Shown here: in pieces, positions 1-6,947 of the stretch
How the letters are laid out: the number at the start of each line of letters is the position of its first letter
How positions within the stretch are numbered: position 1 is the stretch's first letter
Origin: Nostoc sp. B(2019)
GTDB taxonomy: Bacteria > Cyanobacteriota > Cyanobacteriia > Cyanobacteriales > Nostocaceae
Assembly (NCBI RefSeq): GCF_010091925.1
Contig: NZ_WVID01000003.1
Coordinates: 1-64,000 of the forward strand
Length of the DNA: 64,000 bases
Direction of reading: 5' to 3'
Notes under the pieces: model-generated
What the model was told of the DNA's origin: nothing
The model's database searches: none
The model's input: only the letters and a program-made list of their open reading frames with translations
Made by a program: the position numbers and the translations under genes

Positions 1-286
1 CTAAGTATGCTAAGTCTGCCTCCTGCCATTTGCGCTTTGCTCCCCGTCCTTGCGCCTCCCACAATCCTCCCAACCCCAAAGTTTCCCATCGCCGCAGTGT
101 TGCTCTGACTGTATGTTCATGACATTCAAAAATTTTGGCAATTGCTGGCACATTCCATCCTTGGGCATTTAATCGAATCATCTGAGCGCGATCTCTTGTG
201 CGTTTTGGAACTCTCGTCGCTTCTCGCAACTGAGCCAGCGTTAAATCTTCTAAATCTGTTAATGCAACTCTTAATGGCGCAGGCAT
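1..286 (-). CDS. IS630-type transposase, N-terminal part (runs off the window edge)
   Basis: About 95 codons read on the minus strand from an ATG at 286 to the window edge. The product starts MPAPLRVALTDLEDLT and carries a helix-turn-helix block (RDRAQMIRLNAQGWNV, then IAKIFECHEHTVR) followed by RRWETLGLGGLWE. That is the usual DNA-binding N-terminus of IS630/Tc1-mariner transposases of cyanobacteria. The DDE catalytic part would lie outside the window, so intactness cannot be judged. The element's end should lie between 287 and about 351, where it meets a glycosyltransferase remnant. Confidence 0.8.
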   Translation of the reverse strand, partial: MPAPLRVALTDLEDLTLAQLREATRVPKRTRDRAQMIRLNAQGWNVPAIAKIFECHEHTVRATLRRWETLGLGGLWEAQGRGAKRKWQEADLAYL

Positions 287-351
287 CTAGTAGTACCTGT
301 TTTTGAACTGACTCTATCTTATATTTAATTGCAACCACCTACTTAGTAGCT

Positions 352-507
352 ATGCAAGAAAGGTTAACTCAACTCATAGCTAACGCTGATTTAAGGATTC
401 GCATGGGGGACGCTGGACGCAAACGCTATGAAACACACTTTACTGTTGAACGTATGCTAAATGAGACTTTGGATGTATACATGGAATGTAGAGTCAAACC
501 CAAATAG
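352..507 (+). pseudogene. C-terminal remnant of a family 4 glycosyltransferase
   Basis: 51 codons ending at TAG 505-507. The reading LIANADLRIRMGDAGRKRYE and HFTVERMLNETLDVY is the typical C-terminal tail of GT4 glycosyltransferases (sugar transfer in exopolysaccharide or glycolipid synthesis). The remaining ~300 residues of such an enzyme are missing because the preceding DNA is the IS630 element. The ATG at 352 is probably an internal codon. The original gene was most likely cut by the insertion; whether the other part survives is outside the window. Confidence 0.65.
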
Positions 508-949
508 TATAAGACTTACGTAATAACTCTCTGAAACTTTTATTCTTTTTAAGCATCCTCTAAAAAACTCGATAACCACTGAAGGCGAGCAAGTTTTTTA
601 GTTAAACTAGAACACCGATTCAGTATTCAAGATAGGGGCGAGAAAAACCGATTATTTCGTAGAGGCGTTGCATTGCAACGTCTCTACAGTCATCGATAAT
701 TGGTCGTTTTACCGAAAATAAATCGGGTCTTTGCGATTACTGAATCGATGTTCTAGAGAACATCATCCGTTACTTGAGCGAGAGTATTTCTCTTTGCTAA
801 GGAACGTGGATTAAACAGAATGCAAAACCTCTCATTTGTTAGGGTGTTTCAGTAACAACGTAACGTACTGAAATGATCTAAAAAAAATAGTACATTTACG
901 TTCCTAACGCAAAAGTTGCACTTTATTAATCCACGATTCTTAGCTCAAC
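508..949. other. Intergenic stretch with a dispersed palindromic repeat
   Basis: No convincing gene. At 659-687 lies an imperfect palindrome (arms GTAGAGGCGTTGCA and TGCAACGTCTCTAC, one G:T mismatch), of a type scattered between genes in Nostocales. The rest is AT-rich and unremarkable. Confidence 0.6.
659..687. repeat. Short dispersed palindromic repeat
   Basis: Arms of 14 bases facing each other around one base, pairing fully apart from one wobble. The sequence of arm one is GTAGAGGCGTTGCA. It resembles the GTAGAGACG-type repeats common in Nostoc and relatives. Function unknown; it could fold in RNA. Confidence 0.6.
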
Positions 950-1285
950 TTACTTGTTCTTATTCTTATGACTCTGCCGTCCCGCCTTGGCATGTTGCTC
1001 TGGCGTGCCACCACGGGTACTCTTTTCTTCACTATCGGCATCATCATTATCCTCTTTTTGACCACCACTGTGGGAACTTTTGCCACCCTCGCGGCCGATT
1101 TCAGCCATGTGCTCTCTATCTTGACTAACAGCTTCACCACCCTTGTGCCCAGCTTCACGAGCTTCTTCTGAGGTAAACTCGTGGGCAGTGCCTTTTTCAT
1201 GAGCAGCCTGTCCGCCTTTGCTGGCAATTTCGCGCTGCTTGTCTTCATCCATAGAAGCAAAGCCACGTTTGCTTGTGTCCGCCAT
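950..1285 (-). CDS. KGG-repeat stress-induced protein
   Basis: 111 residues, very hydrophilic, no membrane segment. It carries KGG-type repeats: IASKGGQAAHEKGTAHEF, REAGHKGGEAVSQD, EIGREGGKSSHSGG, and a degenerate fourth copy near HAKAGRQSHK. This is the family of Bacillus GsiB, YciG and fungal Con-10, small hydrophilic proteins made under stress or desiccation. The start ATG at 1285 has a clear ribosome binding site (AAGGAG, 8 bases upstream). It appears monocistronic. The biochemical role of KGG proteins is unknown; a protective, LEA-like role is inference. Confidence 0.85.
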   Translation of the reverse strand: MADTSKRGFASMDEDKQREIASKGGQAAHEKGTAHEFTSEEAREAGHKGGEAVSQDREHMAEIGREGGKSSHSGGQKEDNDDADSEEKSTRGGTPEQHAKAGRQSHKNKNK

Positions 1286-1668
1286 GATATTACTCCTTGT
1301 AATTAACTCAAGTTTTTACTGCTTGAAAAAGTAAAAACTTTTGTCAGTTTTCCATTGGTTCAATTCATTAACTTCCTAAAGTTAACTACTCAATTAATTG
1401 TATTCATGACCCCTTAGAGAGAATCATTGCAGGTTAGTTATTCAACTTCAGATATACAACTCAAGTTTCAAGCGTGGAGGAATGTTTATAGACTTTCAAA
1501 ATATCTTGTATACTAAGCGTTGTATTTTCTATTTTTTTACTTTCGACACCTTAACAAAGTTAGATAAAACCTAACTAGTAACCGATACGAGAAGGAGCGC
1601 TATCCTTCTCCTGTTTATTTAGCGAAAAGGAGAAGAATGGCGCAACATTTTGAAAATTTAAGGCATAA
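1286..1668. other. Intergenic stretch with a stem-loop in the 5' leader of the KGG gene
   Basis: No gene seen. A perfect 10-bp inverted repeat (AAGTTTTTAC at 1310-1319 and its complement at 1331-1340) lies 24 bases upstream of the KGG start and would fold in its mRNA leader. The rest is AT-rich and should contain the KGG promoter and the 3' end of the next minus-strand gene. Confidence 0.5.
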
Positions 1669-2226
1669 TTAGTTACTAGTCTTAATGAGATTTAGCGGCC
1701 ATGGTGAATCAAGCTCTGATGAAGATTGCAAATCGTTAATAGTAATGCTGCAATCTTTAGCAGCATGAGTTAATTTCTTGTTATCGCTAATCTGTCGAGT
1801 GGAAAGTCCCATCTCCTTGAGCAGGCGGTTAATGTGGCAATTGCTAACTTTAATCCCTAATTCTTTTGCTAGATGCTTACTTAACCATTGCGCTGTCCAG
1901 CGTTCAAAGGGATAGCCATACTCACGCGGACTATGGCTTGCTAGCTCTTTCAAACGAGTGAGATATTGCTCATTAACTGCTTTGGGGCGTCCCATGCGGC
2001 GATCGCTCCAGTTGTGAGCATTACCTGTTTGTGCCATAGTAATCCAATACCGTGCCGTCTCCTGAGCGCATCCCACAGCTTCACAGATTTGAGCCTGAGA
2101 TTGGCCAATATCTGCAAGCAGCATGATTTGAATACGACGCCGATATTCTGGACGTAAATCTGTTTCTAGACTTTTTAGCAAAAGCTTGCGTTGAAAAGGT
2201 GTTAAGTAGTGACCTTGATTTTCCAC
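1669..2226 (-). CDS. Helix-turn-helix protein derived from an IS630 transposase N-terminus
   Basis: 185 residues from a GTG at 2226, chosen because AGGAG lies 8 bases upstream; a GTG at 2310 would add 28 residues without a good site. Contains LTPFQRKLLLKSLE, then a helix-turn-helix (QSQAQICEAVGCAQETARYW) and a second winged-helix block (YPFERWTAQWLSKHLAKELG, then VSNCHINRLLKEMG). These match the paired DNA-binding domains of IS630 transposases, but the DDE catalytic domain is absent and the ORF ends cleanly. It is either a transposase fragment or a domesticated regulator. Its position, divergent from the peptide operon that starts near 2788, favours a regulatory role; this is inference. Confidence 0.6.
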   Translation of the reverse strand: MENQGHYLTPFQRKLLLKSLETDLRPEYRRRIQIMLLADIGQSQAQICEAVGCAQETARYWITMAQTGNAHNWSDRRMGRPKAVNEQYLTRLKELASHSPREYGYPFERWTAQWLSKHLAKELGIKVSNCHINRLLKEMGLSTRQISDNKKLTHAAKDCSITINDLQSSSELDSPWPLNLIKTSN

Positions 2227-2787
2227 AGCAATTTCTCCTGGTGAAACTTGCAATATGCTCCTTGCCTTTCCTCTGCATACTTCTCTGAAGCAAAAGTCCA
2301 GTAATTCCACATTCGTTACAAAAGTTTAGAGTAATCTGGGAAACATTCATCAGTCTGGGTTTTCAGGCATTGGTGCTGTAACAAAACACTAATCACAATC
2401 TGCGACAAAATACATAGCCTGAGCTACAAATTGCATAATTTGCTTTATTGCAAGCGCATCACGGTATTTGAATCTATCAGATAAAAACAACTTTGTTATT
2501 GAGTATGTAATATTCAAAAAATAAAAACATAACTCCTTGAGATATGCATATAAAAGAAGTTTAAACCACTTGCAATACTAAATTAATTATCACAATATTG
2601 AATTGGGATTAGACAATACACAGCTAACCCCACTCCAACCGACTTCATCTAAGAGGAAAAATCGCTAGTATCAAGATATAACCCTCTATTACACTCTCAC
2701 TAACTTTTAACATTAGTGAGAATAGAATAAATAATTTCCTGAGTTTCTCCATCTAACACAGAGTAATAGATAGGAGGTTAAATCAAC
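2227..2787. other. Divergent intergenic region upstream of the peptide operon
   Basis: No gene supported. AT-rich DNA between the minus-strand helix-turn-helix gene and the + strand operon. It should hold the promoters for both. The repeated hexamer-like string TTAGTGAGA/CACTCACTAA around 2693-2720 forms a weak inverted repeat (CTCACTAAC and GTTAGTGAG-like arms) that could be an operator. A strong Shine-Dalgarno (AGGAGG, 2773-2778) ends the region. Confidence 0.4.
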
Positions 2788-2883
2788 ATGGAGAAAATGA
2801 CAGATGCAGTACATCTATTTGTTAATTTTTTGCAAAATTGTAGTGGGTTGTTTGTTTACGATATCGTTTATATCCAAAGTTAA
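2788..2883 (+). other. Possible 31-codon leader ORF overlapping the MauE-like gene
   Basis: ATG at 2788 sits 9 bases after the strong AGGAGG at 2773-2778 and reads MEKMTDAVHLFVNFLQNCSG to TAA 2881-2883, in a different frame from the MauE-like gene that starts at 2804. The MauE-like start itself has only a weak site (GAGAAA). Either this is a coupling ORF that loads ribosomes for the main gene, or a one- or two-base shift has moved the true N-terminus out of frame. Confidence 0.3.
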
Positions 2884-3322
2884 AAGTTTCTCACAGTATG
2901 TGAATACTGTGCGTAACTTTCGACTATTGCCTGAGTCATTCATCCGGTTTGCTGCCATATTAATTTTAATTAGTGAGCTACTTATTGTACTCTTGTTGTT
3001 CAAATGGCAGGTAATTGCTTTCTGGTTAGCTTCGGGTCTGTTAGTTATTTTTTCAGTTGCCTTAGCTTCCGTTTTATTTCGCAATATTCAAACCGCGTGC
3101 AATTGCTTTGGGCTGAGCCAGCATCCTATCTCAGAAGCAGATTTATTACGTAACTTTGGTTTCTTACTCTGTTCATGTGGCGGTGGTTGGTTAGCTAAAA
3201 ACTCTGAATTTACTGAACCGATTGCGCCTTTGACTTTAGGAATTACAGGTTTCATAGCTCTTGCATTTGTTCTCATTTGGGCGCAATTAGGTGAAATTTA
3301 CCGCTTATTTCAGCACAACTGA
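2804..3322 (+). CDS. MauE/DoxX-like redox-associated membrane protein
   Basis: 172 residues with four predicted membrane segments (about residues 4-25, 47-66, 70-93 and 145-163). A CNCFG motif sits at residues 99-103 after the third segment, with two further cysteines (C123, C125). This layout is that of the MauE family, membrane partners that move reducing equivalents or disulfides, as in methylamine dehydrogenase maturation where MauE works with MauD. The next gene is a MauD/TlpA-like thioredoxin, so the pair probably handles disulfides in the neighbouring cysteine-rich peptide. The start is uncertain because the best ribosome site serves an ATG at 2788 in another frame. Confidence 0.75.
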   Translation: MQYIYLLIFCKIVVGCLFTISFISKVKSFSQYVNTVRNFRLLPESFIRFAAILILISELLIVLLLFKWQVIAFWLASGLLVIFSVALASVLFRNIQTACNCFGLSQHPISEADLLRNFGFLLCSCGGGWLAKNSEFTEPIAPLTLGITGFIALAFVLIWAQLGEIYRLFQHN

Positions 3323-3357
3323 CAACTCAACCAAATTACTAGGAGGCGTAAGAATTT

Positions 3358-3918
3358 ATGCAATCAATTTGGGTTACTAATTCGGTTTTACTATGGATTG
3401 TTGTGTTGTTGAACTTGTTGTTAACTATCGCCCTTATTCGTCGGTTCAACCGTATATCAACACAACTATCAACTTTTACTGATATTGATGTGGGCCTGGA
3501 AAAAGGCAGCCAAGCACCTGATTTTCAGGCACAGACGTTAACAGGTGAAACTGTGACCCTGGCTGACTACGCTCGTAAGGTAGTTTCATTTATCTTTATT
3601 TCGCCTCACTGTGGCCCATGCCTAGATAAAATATCAGCTTTGAATGCTCTTGCTCTCAAAGCCAAGCAAGCTGGTGTAGAAATAGTACTGGTCAATACCG
3701 ATGGAGATAAAGCGGAAACAGAAGCATTTGTGAAAAAACACAATGTGACATTACCTGTTCTCATTGCTCCCAGCGAAAGTAATTTATTTGCCCGCGACTA
3801 TAAAGCCGATGCTACCCCCTCCTACTGCATACTCAACCAGGACAGCTATGTAGAGGCTGCTGGTGTATTTGAACCGGGATGGGAAAAGCAACTTACCAGT
3901 GCATGGGCAACTGCCTAA
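3358..3918 (+). CDS. MauD/TlpA-like membrane-anchored thioredoxin-fold protein
   Basis: 186 residues. One N-terminal membrane anchor (about residues 8-27), then a thioredoxin/redoxin domain with a C-G-P-C active site at residues 85-88 (SPHCGPCLDK) and the cis-proline region ATPSYCIL. The order anchor-redoxin matches MauD and TlpA/ResA proteins, thiol oxidoreductases that act outside the cytoplasmic membrane. RBS AGGAGG at 3341-3346. It follows the MauE-like gene by 35 bases and precedes the eight-cysteine peptide by 127 bases. The inferred job is making, breaking or reshuffling disulfides in that peptide. Confidence 0.82.
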   Translation: MQSIWVTNSVLLWIVVLLNLLLTIALIRRFNRISTQLSTFTDIDVGLEKGSQAPDFQAQTLTGETVTLADYARKVVSFIFISPHCGPCLDKISALNALALKAKQAGVEIVLVNTDGDKAETEAFVKKHNVTLPVLIAPSESNLFARDYKADATPSYCILNQDSYVEAAGVFEPGWEKQLTSAWATA

Positions 3919-4045
3919 TCCAGTAAATGAAAGGAGGTGATGCTTACTGAACGGTTTACTTAGCAGTACTAATGCCAACTTGTGGAGTCAATTCCTGCTG
4001 TACGTCTATCACTTGACCTATCAAAGTTGAAAAGGAGCAAAAATC

Positions 4046-4237
4046 ATGAACAATCTAATCAACACAATTCTGACGAATGTAGCCGATAAACTACTGAGTC
4101 GGATTCTTCCAGAAGATAACGCAGCAGCTTTTTGCTGGCGAACCTGTTATTCATGTGTAAACGGCTGGAAAGATTGTAAAGAGCGTTGTTGCGGCTGGCT
4201 TGGCTGTAGAACTACTCCGCTGCGGCAACGCTGCTAG
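4046..4237 (+). CDS. Eight-cysteine small peptide, putative bacteriocin-like precursor
   Basis: 63 residues with a strong RBS (AAAGGAG, 4031-4037). Residues 1-28 form an amphipathic leader-like part without cysteine (MNNLINTILTNVADKLLSRI, then LPEDNAAA). Residues 29-63 hold cysteines at 30, 34, 37, 44, 48, 49, 54 and 63 (spacing C-x3-C-x2-C-x6-C-x3-C-C-x4-C-x8-C), three tryptophans and a net charge near +5. The A-A-A just before F29 would suit a signal-peptidase-like cut. It sits between redox genes and a signal peptidase plus ABC exporter, the typical place for a secreted peptide precursor. I recognise no named family. Bacteriocin, toxin or signal are all possible; eight cysteines suggest four disulfides. 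Confidence 0.7.
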   Translation: MNNLINTILTNVADKLLSRILPEDNAAAFCWRTCYSCVNGWKDCKERCCGWLGCRTTPLRQRC

Positions 4238-4371
4238 AAACATCTAAGAGTATTCAGCACAACCTCTTAACTACCGGAAGTTGATGAATGCTGCCTCACT
4301 CCTAACGGGAATTGACTCTACAACTGTGCATTAGCGTAGTGCTAGCAAACATTTTTGGGATATCCCCTTTC

Positions 4372-4404
4372 AGACCTCTGGGGCTTTGTGAACCTCAGAG
4401 GTCT
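4372..4404 (+). terminator. Stem-loop after the peptide gene (attenuator or mRNA stabiliser)
   Basis: Twelve-base arms (AGACCTCTGGGG at 4372-4383 and CCTCAGAGGTCT at 4393-4404) pair with one G:U wobble around a 9-base loop. No T-run follows, only TCCTC. It lies 134 bases after the peptide stop and 22 bases before the next gene. Such hairpins often let a precursor peptide be made in excess of its processing and export genes. Confidence 0.6.
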
Positions 4405-4426
4405 TCCTCAAAAAAGGAGCATACTC

Positions 4427-5071
4427 ATGTGGATACAGATGACAATCGCTTTACTGGTTATGTGTTTGGCGATAATTGCTTTTCTACGATTCAATTTCAC
4501 TATTACTACAGTACATGGTGACAGCATGTATCCAACGCTGAGGGAGGGCGATCGCTTACTCAGCCTAAATCTCTTACCACGTCTTTGGCTACGTAAAGGA
4601 CAAATTGTCATTGGTGACATCAACTCACTAGAACTACCGTCTTCTTCAGAAGCATTCGCAGACATTGACATCATCAGCGAGCCAGATTTTGCATTCGATA
4701 GCCTTAGCGAGTCTGATGTTGAAAATCTTCCATTTCAGCCAGACTGTGGCAAATTTATTAAACGCATTATTGGTTTACCTGGGGACACGGTTTGTATTTC
4801 CATATCAAGCTTACATGAGTTTATGCAAACAATATTGCGGTCTGCCGAAGGCAGCAGCGCTTCGCGATCGCGCTGTGATAGCGACGGCAACTTAATCTGT
4901 ACAGTGCCAGAAAACCATTGTTTTGTACGCGGAGATGGTCTAGTCAGTATGGATTCTCTAATAGTGGGGCCCATACCTCTGTCTGCATTAACGGGCATAG
5001 CTTTAATGAAATTACCGCGTCGCTTGGATATAGATACCGTACACCTACTTAGGGAAGCAAGTGATGTTTAA
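4427..5071 (+). CDS. S26 signal-peptidase-like membrane protein
   Basis: 214 residues from the ATG at 4427, which has AAAAGGAGC 6-14 bases upstream; longer readings lack a site. One membrane segment (residues 5-20) is followed by the catalytic-serine box (VHGDSMYPTLREGDRLL, Ser33) and the lysine box (FIKRIIGLPGDTV, Lys112 likely). A box near residues 168-181 (VRGDG, SMDSLIVG) matches the last conserved SPase I box. Type I signal peptidases cleave secreted precursors outside the membrane. Clustering with a small peptide suggests it removes the leader. Residues ~138-152 (SAEGSSASRSRC) are encoded by an inserted palindromic repeat near 4848-4876. Confidence 0.82.
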   Translation: MWIQMTIALLVMCLAIIAFLRFNFTITTVHGDSMYPTLREGDRLLSLNLLPRLWLRKGQIVIGDINSLELPSSSEAFADIDIISEPDFAFDSLSESDVENLPFQPDCGKFIKRIIGLPGDTVCISISSLHEFMQTILRSAEGSSASRSRCDSDGNLICTVPENHCFVRGDGLVSMDSLIVGPIPLSALTGIALMKLPRRLDIDTVHLLREASDV

Positions 5072-6899
5072 TAAGTTTAAATATGGGCAGCGGTTTTTGC
5101 AATCTATATCTTACATGCTTGAGCTAGTTTGGCAAGCGTATCCGGCAGCTTGTATAGGTACTATTCTCATCACAATTTTTCAAGGATTAATCCCCTTAGC
5201 AAATGCCTGGATAATTAAAGTACTACTTGATTGGTTAGCACAATTACTGATTGGCGGGAGGGCGACAAAAGAGCAGCTGATCTGGTTGCTTGTGGCACAG
5301 GCGGTATTGATGGTTGGTACGGCAATGCTACCGCACCTGAGTCGTTATCTGAATGCCGAGTTAGGACGGCGGTTAACAGTACTAATTCAGTCAACTGTTT
5401 ACCAAAAAATCAATAGCTTTGAGGGGATTGCACATTTTGAAAACCCGAAAGTTTACGACACGATTCGCCTTGCTCAACAAGGTGCAGAGCAAAGTTCTAG
5501 TCAAACACTAGAAATTCTCACGGAATTTATCCAGAACTTAGTTACTTTATTGAGTTTTGTCGGTGTCTTGTTCTCATTCAATCTGTTTTTGGCTAATTTA
5601 GTTCTGTTGGCAGCTTTGCCTCAACTATATGTGCAGTTGAAACTAGGACAGCAACGATTTGGACTGGCGTTTGAACTCAGCCCCGTTGAACGGCGTAAGT
5701 TTTACTACAGCTTTTTACTGACCAGTGTGCAAGCGGCGAAGGAAGTGCGCCTTTTTGGACTGGGGCAATATTTCCTCCATAAATTGCTTGATTTATACAA
5801 GCGGGTTCACCGAGCAGAGCGAAAACAACAACAGCGCGAGTTACGCTGGGAGTTGGGCTTAAGCATTTTGTCTAGTGTTGTTGCGAGTGTCGCCTTTATT
5901 CTTGTTGTGCTTGCCGCATTTGGCAAAAAGCTCACATTGGGTGATATTACGCTGTACGTGAGTGCTGTTGGCTCAGTTCAAGATGCCTTAGCTAGATTCA
6001 TTTCGGCAATTGCTGGTCTGAATGAGAGTGTACTTTTTCATTCTTATTTCCGAAAATTACTGGCATTAACACCTGCATTACCGATTCAAACAGTTACACA
6101 GTCAGTGCCAAAGCTCTCATCTGGGTTAGAATTGCGCCATGTTTCATTTCGCTATAGCAAACAACATCCCTGGATACTACGCGATGTCAATTTAAAGATT
6201 CCCACAGGTAGTTGTTTAGCTTTGGTTGGACTAAATGGTGCTGGAAAGACGACCTTAGTCAAGTTACTAACTCGGCTATACGACCCATCTGACGGGCAGA
6301 TTTTGTGGGATGGGATTGATATTCGAGAATTTAATCCTGCCGAGTTTCGCCAACGAATTGGCACTATTTTCCAAGATTTTATGCGGTACGATTTGACGGT
6401 GCGCGAGAACATTGGTTTAGGGAATCTGACGAAAATTGATGACAGTAATTGGATACAACAATCAGCGCACCAAGCTAGTATTCATGATGATATTATACGT
6501 TTGCCGCAAGGTTATGATACAGAATTAAGCCGGATGTTTGCAGAGGAAGAAGAGGGCATTGATTTATCGGGTGGTCAATGGCAAAGGGTAGCAACTGCGC
6601 GGATGTTTGCGCGTGAGGCAGATTTACTTATCCTGGATGAACCAACTGCGGCGCTAGATGCACAGGCTGAGTATGAATTGTACAGTCATTTTGCCGAATT
6701 AATGTTCGATCGCACCAGTGTTTTAATTTCACACCGCTTTAGTACAGTACGCATGGCTGATGCGATCGCAGTGTTGGAAAATGGACGAATTATAGAATAT
6801 GGCATACATGACACACTACTAAAATTAGACGGCACATACGCTAAGTTATACAGAATGCAAGCAGAATGCTATCTAGAGTCACCATATAAAAAAGCTTAA
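5064..6899 (+). CDS. ABC exporter with fused membrane and ATPase domains
   Basis: 611 residues from the ATG at 5064 (GTG at 5061 is an alternative), overlapping the signal-peptidase-like stop by eight bases, so the two are translationally coupled. The N-terminal ~330 residues carry the exporter membrane domain. The C-terminal part holds Walker A (GLNGAGKTT, near residue 390), the signature LSGGQWQRV, Walker B (LLILDEPTAALD) and the H-loop (ISHRFSTVR). There is no N-terminal C39 peptidase domain, so leader removal must be done by another protein, in keeping with the S26 neighbour. Likely exports the eight-cysteine peptide. Confidence 0.88.
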   Translation: MFNKFKYGQRFLQSISYMLELVWQAYPAACIGTILITIFQGLIPLANAWIIKVLLDWLAQLLIGGRATKEQLIWLLVAQAVLMVGTAMLPHLSRYLNAELGRRLTVLIQSTVYQKINSFEGIAHFENPKVYDTIRLAQQGAEQSSSQTLEILTEFIQNLVTLLSFVGVLFSFNLFLANLVLLAALPQLYVQLKLGQQRFGLAFELSPVERRKFYYSFLLTSVQAAKEVRLFGLGQYFLHKLLDLYKRVHRAERKQQQRELRWELGLSILSSVVASVAFILVVLAAFGKKLTLGDITLYVSAVGSVQDALARFISAIAGLNESVLFHSYFRKLLALTPALPIQTVTQSVPKLSSGLELRHVSFRYSKQHPWILRDVNLKIPTGSCLALVGLNGAGKTTLVKLLTRLYDPSDGQILWDGIDIREFNPAEFRQRIGTIFQDFMRYDLTVRENIGLGNLTKIDDSNWIQQSAHQASIHDDIIRLPQGYDTELSRMFAEEEEGIDLSGGQWQRVATARMFAREADLLILDEPTAALDAQAEYELYSHFAELMFDRTSVLISHRFSTVRMADAIAVLENGRIIEYGIHDTLLKLDGTYAKLYRMQAECYLESPYKKA

Positions 6900-6947
6900 A
6901 AATCACTTTTTTAATCAGAACCTTAGCAGAAATTCTGTTAATGACCT

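Noticed and set aside
126..338. 70-codon minus-strand ORF in another frame of the transposase
   Set aside because: It is a shadow; the transposase homology lies in the frame starting at 286, and this ORF has no similarity or ribosome site.
2804..3918. Methylamine dehydrogenase maturation genes
   Set aside because: MauE/MauD-like folds are present, but no mauA, mauB or mauG is in the window; the peptide context is a better explanation.
4046..4237. Nif11- or nitrile-hydratase-leader peptide, lanthipeptide precursor
   Set aside because: No Nif11 leader, no GG site, and no lanthionine synthetase, cyclodehydratase or radical SAM gene nearby.
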